Source of the DNA: Aedes albopictus
Taxonomy: Eukaryota > Arthropoda > Insecta > Diptera > Culicidae
Direction of reading: 5' to 3'
DNA: 64,000 nt
NCBI RefSeq assembly: GCF_035046485.1
Contig: NC_085138.1
Location: 426,919,265 to 426,983,264 of the forward strand
Position numbers and translations under genes: made by a program. Each line of letters starts with the position of its first letter. Positions within the stretch are counted from its first letter, which is position 1. The notes beneath the pieces are model-generated. The model was not told where the DNA came from. It worked only from the letters and a program-made list of their open reading frames with translations, and did no database searches. Shown here piece by piece: positions 55,674 through 64,000 of this stretch.

Positions 55674-55900
55674 GGGGTCTCCAGTTAGCCTAATGGTTAG
55701 GGCTATGGATCGCCAATCCGGAGACGGCGGGTTCGATTCCCTGGGCATAGTGTATCATTGTACTTGCCTCACAATATACAAATTCATGCAATGGCAGGCG
55801 AAGAAAGCCCTTCAAATAATAACTGTGGAACTGCTCAAAGAACACTAAGTTTAAGAGAGGCAGGCCAAGTTCCAGTGAGAACGTAGAAGAAGAAGAAGCA
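55674..55900 (+). mobile_element. tRNA-derived SINE, family of 59483
   Basis: Head GGGGTCTCCAGTTAGCCTAA, B box GGTTCGATTCC, body CATGCAATGGCAGGCGAAGA, tail (GAA)n. Compared with 59483-59751 it lacks about 30 bp directly after the B box. Confidence 0.87.
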
Positions 55901-56938
55901 TTGCAGCAATTACCGGGTTCACAAGATCACCAGGGCTGACCAGATCATGAGAGCAGTGTTGCTGCCGGATATGAATAGCACTATGAATCACCCGATTGGG
56001 GGGTAAGTGTTCCGACAGATTGCGTAGACGTTTCAAAAGAGGTTTCAGGGACATTTCAGGGGCTTTAAGGGCGATTCAGAGGAATGGAGTTTTTCAAGGG
56101 CGTTTCATGGCATTTCAGAGAGTTTCTTGGGGTTTCATGGCGCTACCGAGGATGGAGAGCCGCAGCCACAAACCGAGTATTGTGGCGTACTATTGTTGAT
56201 TATGTCTTGTCTTAATGATGTTGATCAAATAAATGTATGTACGATCAGGAGTGTTTCAATAGGTAGTATAATGCGTGTTGGCCACGCCAACTGGAGGGAT
56301 CGTCTTCCGAAAAAATGAACCAACGCACGCTTTTGGCTGGGTCTGTTTAGACGGGTCTTTGGGGGGTTCTTTATTAACTGACCTTATACTAGGAGGAGAC
56401 TTCTGCTGCTTACCTTTGGTCATATTCGCAGCATCCATACCTGGATCCGACATCGTTACAGGGTAAAAGAAATTTTAATTTGTTGGCCGCGCCAACTGGA
56501 GGGGATGTCTTCCGAAAGATTGAACCACCACAGGGATTTTTGGTTGGTTAAAATTTCCTTCAATGAAATTATAATTAGTATTATGCGATTTGGATGATAA
56601 CAATACTCTTACGTTTAGTGCCTCCTTATATCATCTACTGCCAATCTCCCCGATGGTTTCTCCTCCTAGTAGAGGCAAATTGCATGTGCATGTATCTATT
56701 ATTTTAACAAATTTAGGATAGTTTTGAACAAATTCACTGCATGTTAGGTTTTAATTCTTACCCTTGAGCTTAGAATAATAAATTGTAGAATAGAAAAAAA
56801 ATTGGTAAATACTCGACCGTACATCAAATGCTAATAATGATCTGTGATGAACAAAACTTATTAGTATTAAGCCACAAATGCACTATATCTGTTCATGCAT
56901 TACTCCACCACTAGTTGATTACTAGGTGCAATCAATTA
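55901..56938. other. No intact gene; duplicated 45-bp piece and a short minus-strand frame
   Basis: GTTGGCCACGCCAACTGGAG at 56278 recurs as GTTGGCCGCGCCAACTGGAG at 56483, each followed by TCTTCCGAAA. A 65-codon minus-strand frame at 56256-56453 with MSDPGMDAANMTKGKQQKS style looks like the N-terminus of a transposon ORF; not identified. Confidence 0.45.
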
Positions 56939-57428
56939 GGGTGCGTGTACCAATTATGGCACTACCTAAGGATAGCTATTTATACAAAAATAACGAGAAG
57001 ACCAACGAATGTCATCAATAAGTTAAAAGACAGCTTAGTTTCCATACTTTACAGGAAAAATATAGAAACGGAGTCAAAACTACTTTTAGTATTTATTACA
57101 GCGTATGCCAATGATAGGAACCCTGTACCAGTTATGGTTACATTTTTTAACTTCGGTTCCTTTTCGCACTATTTGCATGCATTCCTTATGGGGTTAGCCA
57201 TAACTGGTACACTATGGCGAAAAAGGGTGCAAGGAAGCCGAAATTTTAAGGAAATTGATTTATTTCTTCCATGATTTGAGCAAAATGTGGGATTTAATTG
57301 AGTGCGGCCATCTTATGTGAACGTGATCTGTTGTTCACAATTTTTTTCTTGTTGATTTACATCGTTAAAGGGTGAAAATCAACTATGGCGAATAATTGGT
57401 ACTATAGCCATAACTGGTACACTTACCC
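56939..57428. mobile_element. MITE with TA duplication (490 bp)
   Basis: Ends GGGTGCGTGTACCAATTATG and, inverted, GGGTAAGTGTACCAGTTATG, flanked by TA on both sides. Internal copies of GTACCAGTTATGG occur at about 57126 and, inverted, at about 57200. Confidence 0.75.
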
Positions 57429-58079
57429 TATATCTAATAAAAAAGCTAATTCACTGTTACAATAGTTTATACGCACTTCAGCTCACTTATATGATTCAGC
57501 ATTTTAATCTATCTCGCATTGTTACGTGAGAACGGTCTTGCGAACCCCTGACCATTTATCGTGGTTATTGTTCCACTCGAGTTTGAATACAACTAATTAT
57601 CCGGAATGGTACGCTTGTTGGAAAACATTTGGGACATGCATTAGCGATAATCCGCAAAAAACCCTACGGTGCAAATGTGTTTGCATGTAAATCGGCCTGC
57701 TGCAGCTATCTTCGCGTCGTCCAGTTTTCAATGATAGCACCCGGTAGTTGTTCTTCAGTTTTATGTGAAAACCATTCTTCGCCTATCCTGAACTGCTGAT
57801 TGAGGTTACCATCGGCGTGATGATAGTGAACTTTCGAAGTTCTTTGTAGCATGCGGTTTAATAAGCTGTGTTTTATTGGCCCTGCTGGAAGAGCGGTGTT
57901 CCCGTCCTGTTTTCAACACGCATTCTAGCTACCTATTGTTTATGGAGACGTCAGTGATCAGTGGACAATGTCACGCTGGCTGTCCATTATATCGACACCG
58001 TTCGGAGCAGGTTGTTCATATGGTAGCAGGGGCGTACAATTTCGTTTCAATGATACACTTTCATGCAACATTTGAATGA
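57429..58079. other. No gene recognised
   Basis: Short open frames without motif. No repeat recognised. Confidence 0.5.
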
Positions 58080-58580
58080 GTCACTTCAAGTGTTTCATAC
58101 ATTTTTCTAATGACTCGGTCGTTAAAAAAAACTTTTCCACTCATCGTAGCACTCGGTAGTCTCCCACCCGGTCGCATTGCTTGTGCTTCACCCGTCAGAG
58201 CATTAGTGTCTCACTGGTGCGCGCTAGTCTCTCAATGGTTACAGGCGCCGGTTAATTGGATTTAAGTGGTCGAATTTGTTATCCTCTTTCATAAAACAAA
58301 ATTATCATTCTATTGGCGTGCACCACTATTTAAAAATGTGGTTTAAATAGTGTTTTTAGCATGTTGAAGTATTTCAATGACTCATAAATGAAACGAAAAT
58401 CCAAGTGTATCATCCCATATTTCATACACACTTGTTTCTGTAGCAGCAACGAACGAGTGTGTTGCTGGGTGAGAGATGAAGCATCACAGCAGTCCGTTCG
58501 CATGGGAAACGATTTGCTACAGTCGTCGTACGTCATGTTTTCCTTTCGAAATTGCACGACCCTGATGACATCACAATGCG
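58080..58580 (+). repeat. Unclassified repeat, fuller copy of 23290-23580
   Basis: Shares the same word order inverted with the segment inside the large retrotransposon and has about 100-200 bp more in the middle. A 66-codon open frame in both copies encodes CFCSS.ERVCCWVRDEASQQ; it could be coding, but the copies are too few to judge. Confidence 0.75.
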
Positions 58581-58908
58581 CTCCTTAATTCATCTGAGAT
58601 TCCCTGAAACGTCTCTGAGACCTACTAGTACCCTTTGACATCTCTTGACACATTCCTGAGACCTCCGATTACCCGATGAGCGCTCAACGCATACTGAGTT
58701 TGCACCGATCAGATGGTTGGCGACGAAGTATGTGTCAGCCGAGCTTCAATATCAACATTCTAAAAATAATACACTCACACTTGTTGTTCGTAGGCCACGA
58801 GAGTGCGGGATATTGACATCTAAGAGCCGAAGGAGAGCCAAAGTTGTGAAAGAGTGGTTAGGGTGGCGCTTTGAATCCAGTTTGGCTTTCTATTCCGCAG
58901 AATCGTAA
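58581..58908. other. No gene recognised
   Basis: Contains several CCTGAGAC / CTCTGAGAC words at 58600-58660. Otherwise nothing. Confidence 0.45.
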
Positions 58909-59052
58909 CTTGTTCAGTGGCTTAGTTGGTAAAAGCGTCGGACTAGCAATACGGAGTCGCGGGTTCGAATCCCACCAAAACAAGTGGTATTTTTCACAAA
59001 TGTATCTCTCAATTTGCCAATTAAACGTACTTTAGTCTAGTCTAGTCTAGTC
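58909..59052 (+). mobile_element. tRNA-Ala-like SINE with (TAGTC)n tail
   Basis: A box TGGCTTAGTTGG (58918-58929), B box GGTTCGAATCC (58962-58972), an AGC anticodon-like loop, and four TAGTC units at the end. Acceptor-like CTTGTT / AACAAG pairing exists, but the anticodon and T stems are imperfect, so a true tRNA is unlikely. Confidence 0.72.
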
Positions 59053-59482
59053 AACACATACACAGCCATTCATTGAAAGAATCCTGGAAAATGATAGAAT
59101 CGACTACTTCTACCATTTTTCTTGTCATTATCAATACTTGCAAGGCATCGAAGATGCATTACAAGTATTGAAGCGGCCAGGCCTACTGTGCAGCGTTATT
59201 GAATACAATTGAACAAAACTATGGAACGGCGACATCTCGTCAGCCGCTCCGTATCGTGTGTGTTATAAATGTGAAGCAAAAACGTTGGGGGTGACGTGGC
59301 TAAGAAAGTAAATGCCACTTCGTTGGCGTCCCTCTTCCTGGGATGGGACATAGGTATTTGCCCCTTATGTCCTGGCTCGGAAGCCTAGGCTTAGCGCCAT
59401 TGCTCGTTCTCTGAAACGAGAAGAAAATATAACAATCCCTTCCTCGGGTGAATTAAATAAACTGCATTATAAAAAGGAAAGT
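59053..59482. other. No gene recognised
   Basis: Nothing beyond unique sequence. Confidence 0.45.
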
Positions 59483-59751
59483 TTTTCTTCTTCTTCTTCT
59501 TTATGGCTCTACGTCCCCACTGGGACTTGGCCTGCCTCGCTTCAACTTAGTGTTCTTTGGACACTTCCACAGTTATTAATTGAAGGGCTTTCTTTGCCTG
59601 CCATTGCATGAATTTGTATATTGTGAGGCAAGTACAATGATACACTATGCCCAGGGAGTCGAGAAATTTTTCCCGACCGGAACGGGAATCGAACTCGCCG
59701 TCTCCGGATTAGCGATCCATAGCCTTAACCACTAGGCTAACTGGAGACCCC
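59483..59751 (-). mobile_element. tRNA-derived SINE, full-length
   Basis: 12-bp target duplication AARAAGGAAAGT (59471-59482 and 59752-59763, one mismatch). On the minus strand: head GGGGTCTCCAGTTAGCCTAG, B box at 59684-59694, body as in 55674, (GAA)n tail. Confidence 0.9.
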
Positions 59752-60330
59752 AAGAAGGAAAGTAAGCAGTATGATTTCCACCGGCTACATTTAATAAAGG
59801 TGTGCTCTGTTTGGAAAAATAGCATACATCAATGATAAATTAGACAGATCTTACCAAACATCTAAATTCAATACCCGGTAACCTTTGTCAACGAACAGTA
59901 GTATATAGTTGAAATGTATGCTCAAAAATGTATCGTAAATCGAAAGCATGAAACGGACTCACCGTAATTCAAAATCCAATTCTCTCCCTCCTGGCCAACA
60001 TTCTTCACTACTCCCATGCAATCGCTGTGTATCCGCTATGAGGTTTCTTCGCCCGAATGAATCCCAAACCTCCACGTGGCTCTGAACGCAGCTTTTCACT
60101 TCTTCCGTTTGCAGCACCGGTAGATCCAGATTCTGCCAACTGGAAACACTTCCGATCTTCGCATTTTTTTTTCTTCTCCCTTTTGCTCAACACTTCCTAA
60201 TGCCCCCACTGATTGACTACACACAGACATAATGCTCAAGGGCACTAAACCAATATATAAAATACTGTGAAACTTTTTGGGCTGCAAAACGGTGAGTCGA
60301 TAAAGAGAGCGTCCAATATAGCTCTGGTCC
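59752..60330. other. No gene recognised
   Basis: Minus-strand open frames of 61 and 120 codons between 60008 and 60458 partly read through the CGTCGAAA array and are not considered genes. Confidence 0.45.
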
Positions 60331-62040
60331 TCACGGCTTAGGGACAAAACGTCGAAAGACAAAACGTCGAATGCCAAAACGTCGAATGCCAAAAGGTCGA
60401 ATGCCAAAACGTCGAAAGGGACAAAACGTCGAAAGGACAAAACGTCGAAAATGAGCAAATAGTGAATTCTTTATTCTTTTTAGGGAAACTCATTCTTTCA
60501 CTTGTACCAGCCAACTAGTTTACAGGGGAGCCTTTCTGAGACTCCCTGAAACGGCTTAGGGACAAAACGTCGAAAGACAAAGCGTCGAATGCCAAAACGT
60601 CGAATGCCAAAAGGTCGAATGCCAAAACGTCGAAAGGGACAAAACGTAGAAAACGTCGAAAACGAGTAATCTAAGCAAATAGTGAATTCTTTATTCTTTT
60701 AAAGGATACTCATTCTTTCACTTGTATCTGCCAACTAATTCAGAGGGGAGCCTTCCTGAGGCTCCTGAAACAACAGCTCAGGGTGGGCATGTTTCTTGAC
60801 CAGTTCTTCGTGGGTAGGGAATATTCGCACTGTCGTATATAAAAACTCACATCACGTCACGTTAAGTATAGGTATGTAACATTATTTATTCCCGGAATTT
60901 CCCGGCCTTTTCTTCTCTTACTTATTTGGAGCCCCTTCTACTGGCACCCAGTGTTGCAATTGAACTAAACCCGAGCCAAAAATGAACTGAGCTTGGATGT
61001 GTCATCAAATCTTATGTGCGTTCTGACCAAGGTGCTGCCCTAGGACTTTGTGACGCATCTGCATACATGCGTTGTTGCGCAAAAATATGCGCCACAATGA
61101 AGTGGGATATTTTGGCATCGGGCATACAGTGAAATCCGGATTTTCCGGTAATCCACTGTGACCGAACCGGTTCCCCCTCTCAATTGAGGAGGGTGAGTTT
61201 CTGAATCGAATCAACCCAACATTGCTAGAATCGGTGAAAAAATGGTAGAAACATGACCATTTCAGTTTACCAGGTACCAGGGTACCATGTTGGCATGTTG
61301 GCATTCTGCGGGTGCAGTTCTTGCTCAAGTTGCGTTTACTTTCGAGCTCACGTGCGTTCCAAATTTTGAACTGAACAATGTTCAAATATGTTTGATCGTA
61401 GCGTGCCGTTTTTGAACTTCAACGCAAATTGATCGCGTTCAAATGCAACACTGCGAGTGGCACAATGCTAGTGGTACCTTCCACAAATTTTCAGCATTAC
61501 GTCATAACTTCCTTCAGGGTGGCTACGATGGCGGCCTCTAGCTATCGTCGGCCGGATCTTTGGCACCTTTAGGGTGGCAATGGGGATAATCGGGCGCATT
61601 ACTCCTTCAAGGGCGTCTGGTTTGGTTACGGCTGTCCTTCTCCGCAATTCATCCGGTATTCCAGAATATGGTACTAGCACAACAATGCCAAGTATTCACA
61701 CAATAATCTTTACACAGCTGGTGGTTTCAACTCGGGTCTGAAGCATCATAGAGTGCATAATGAATCATTGACCTTCAGCGCTTGGGCAGTAACCCGATAT
61801 AATGAGACATAATGAGTGTGTCCCCGTTAATTAGTTCGTCATCCTGTCATCTTGATGGATCTACCGTATTGCCACCCCTCTCAGGCTATCAGCAGGATTA
61901 AATCGATCCACACAAATCTCAAAAAAAAATTTCACTGAACTGAGAACAGTTACACACTTTTCGACGTTTTGTCCTTTCGACGTTTTGTCCCTTCGACGTT
62001 TTGTCCTTTCGACGTTTTGTCTTTCGACGTTTTGTCACCC
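60331..62040. repeat. Inverted GACAAAACGTCGAAAG arrays around 1.3 kb
   Basis: Left: two direct copies of a 218-bp block (start 60333 and 60551), each with seven or so units of GACAAAACGTCGAAAG or ATGCCAAAACGTCGA. Right: at about 61957-62037 five units in inverse orientation. The layout is that of terminal inverted arrays of one element. The 1.2 kb between (60770-61956) has no gene recognised. Confidence 0.75.
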
Positions 62041-64000
62041 ATTCTAGCTGGTAGTGCAGCCTGGGCACTGTTGTCCTTCTGACTTCAGCTAGATTGAGGA
62101 GGTACGATTCGAGCGTCTGTTCACGAAGGAGGTGCGGCTCAAACAGCGTCTGTTCTGGCATCCAGCGGCTGAGTAAGAAACGCTGCACCACGCCCAGCTA
62201 GATCCAAGGTGGTAGCCCCATCAGCGTGGTTGTCCTAGTGTTGGTTGGGACGTTAAACAGAACTGGCACGATGGCCCTCCGGCGAGACAGGAGTGTTGGC
62301 GTAGGCCCAATAAGCCACCCGTAAAAATCCCCATTGCGAATAACATAGGAGAAAATACGACTCGATACAATCGGCAAAGACCCACGCGACGAAATAAGGA
62401 CTACGATTGGAAACTTGGAACATGGAATTGCAAGTCACTAGGTTTCGCAGGATGTGACAGGATAATCTACGACGAACTACATCCCCGCAACTTCGACATC
62501 GTGGCGTTGCAGGAACTTTGTTGGACTGGACAGAAAGTGTGGAAAAGCGGGCATTGAGCGGCTACCTTCTACCAAAGCTGTGGCATCACCAATGAACTGG
62601 GAACAGGATTTATAGTGTTGGGCAAGATGCGACAACGTGTGATCGGGTGGCAGCCGATCAACGCAAGGATATGCATGTTGCGAGTTAAGGGCCGTTTCTT
62701 CAACTACAGCATCATCAACGTCCACTGCCCACACGAAGGGAGACCCGATGACGAGAAAGAAGCGTTCTACGCGCAGTTAGAGCAAACATACGATGGTTGC
62801 CCGCCGCGTGACGTGAAAATCGTTGTCGGCGACACGAACGCGCAGGTAGGAAGGGAAGAAATGTACAGACCGGTAATCGGGCGAAACAGCCTGCACGCCG
62901 TATCAAATGATAACGGCCAGCGATGCGTAAACTTTGCAGCCTCCCGTGGTATGGTAGTCCGAAGCACCTTCTTCCCCCGCAAAGATATCCACAATGCCAC
63001 CTGGAGACCACCCGACCATCAAACAGAAAACCAAATCGACCACGTTCTAACCGACGGTAAATTCTTCTCAGACGTTGGTTATGTCCGCACATACCGCAGT
63101 GCGAATATAGATTCGGATCACTACTTAGTAGCTGTATGCATGCGCTCAAAACTTTCGACAGTTATCACCACGTGTCGAAGTCGAACGCCGCGGCTCAACA
63201 TCGAGCAACTTGTAACGTTGAAGTGGCTCAAGACTACGCGTAGCAGTTAGCAGTGGCCCTACCAACGGAAGAGTAGCTTGGCTCAGCTACACTTGAAGAT
63301 GGCTGGAGGGACATCCGATCCGCCATAGGTAGTACCTCGGCTACAGCACTAGGCTTCGCGACTCCGAATCACAGAAACGACTGGTACGACGGCGAATGTG
63401 AACAGTTGAAAAACGAGAAGAATGCAGCATGGGCGAGAATGCTGCAACACCGTACGAGAGCGAACGAGGCACGTTACAAACAGGCGCGGAACAGGCAGAA
63501 CTCAGTCTTCCGGATGAAGAAGCGCCAGCAGGAAGAACGAGATCGCGAAGCGATGGAAGAGCTGTACCGCGCTAAGGACACACGAAAGTTCTACGAGAAG
63601 CTGAACCGCTCGCGCAGAGGCTTTGTGCCACAAGCCGACATGTGCCGAGATAATCACGGGAATATTCTCACGAGCGAGCGTGAGGTGGTCGAGAGGTGGC
63701 GGCAGCATTACGATGAGCACCTCAATGGCGACGTTGCAAGTACCGAAGGTGGCGTGGTAACAGATCTAGGAGTATGTGCACAGGACGAAAGACTTCCGGC
63801 CCCTGACCTCCAAGAGATTGAGGAGGAGGTTGGCCGGTTGAAAAACAACAAAGCCGCTGGAGCAGATCAACTACTAAGCGAGCTTCTAAAATACGATGGA
63901 GAAGCACTGGTCAGTGTACAACACTGGGTCATTACCAAAATTTGGGAGGAGGAAATATTATCGGAGGAATGGATGGAAGGTATCGTATGCCCCATCTACA
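62041..64000 (+). pseudogene. RTE-type LINE, 5' part to RT, decayed and cut by the window edge
   Basis: Endonuclease from about 62409: LGTWNCKSLGF, FDIVALQELCW, in-frame stop TGA at 62555-62557, then VVGDTNAQVGREEMY, NDNGQRCVNFAASRGM, NATWRPPDHQTENQIDHV and IDSDHYLVAV. A frameshift near 63190 and stops at 63241 and 63274 follow. From 63277 an open frame carries ADMCRDNHGNILTSEREV and the RT start LKNNKAAGADQLLSELLKYD, with EEWMEGIVCPIY at the edge. About 370 bp of GC-rich leader precede it. RT catalytic motifs lie outside. Confidence 0.85.

Noticed and set aside
55674..55745. Possible tRNA gene
   Set aside because: Same head recurs at 59483 with a shared non-tRNA body and target duplication, so it is a SINE.
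58909..58985. Possible functional tRNA-Ala gene
   Set aside because: Stems are imperfect and the sequence continues into a SINE body with a (TAGTC)n tail.

Overview
The window looks like intergenic or intronic DNA of a culicine mosquito, most likely Aedes. This is inferred from the mix seen: Feilai-like tRNA-derived SINEs, LOA/I-type and RTE-type LINEs, many terminal-inverted-repeat MITEs, long arrays built on an AATTCCTCCAGG-like unit, and a single-domain insect C-type lectin gene. Almost everything else is transposon or repeat, in layers. No prokaryotic signals are present.

Layout. 1-2667: 5' part of a CsRn1-like Ty3/gypsy LTR retrotransposon on the minus strand (LTR, PBS, gag, partial pol). 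3455-5642: a Tc1/mariner-like element, then a LINE tail carrying a SINE (14-bp target duplication) and a hAT-like element (8-bp duplication). 5643-7019: satellite invaded by a MITE. 7020-14463: unique AT-rich DNA with several MITEs, a foldback containing a hammerhead-ribozyme-like core, and a 72-nt near-perfect hairpin. 14701-28417: a complete 13.7-kb errantivirus-like Ty3/gypsy element with 1,522-bp LTRs that look identical and an AAAT target duplication; gag and pol are intact, env is short, and a decayed unassigned coding region lies before the 3' LTR. 29944-34103: a C-type lectin pseudogene cut by a LOA/I-type LINE. 35082-36070: an exon-like segment between 28-nt direct repeats. 38573-39103: the one convincing host gene, a secreted C-type lectin with one intron. 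39519-40860: satellites. 42965-45872: two very homogeneous microsatellite arrays (8-bp and 9-bp units). 47267-52098: decayed AATTCC-type arrays and LINE pieces. 55674-59751: SINEs and a MITE. 60331-62040: inverted arrays of a CGTCGAAA unit. 62041-64000: a decayed RTE-type LINE running off the edge.

How the parts work together. In the two LTR elements Gag and Pol are in different frames. In both, the heptamer A AAA AAC sits directly before the gag stop codon, so Pol is probably made by -1 ribosomal frameshifting. In the large element the LTR supplies a TATA box and initiator, plus a cluster of ACGCCCAAG motifs that could bind a host factor. The lectin gene has its own TATA box, short intron and secretion signal; the lectin pseudogene 8.6 kb away in inverted orientation suggests a former local lectin cluster. 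All family assignments come from reading motifs by eye; no database search was possible.
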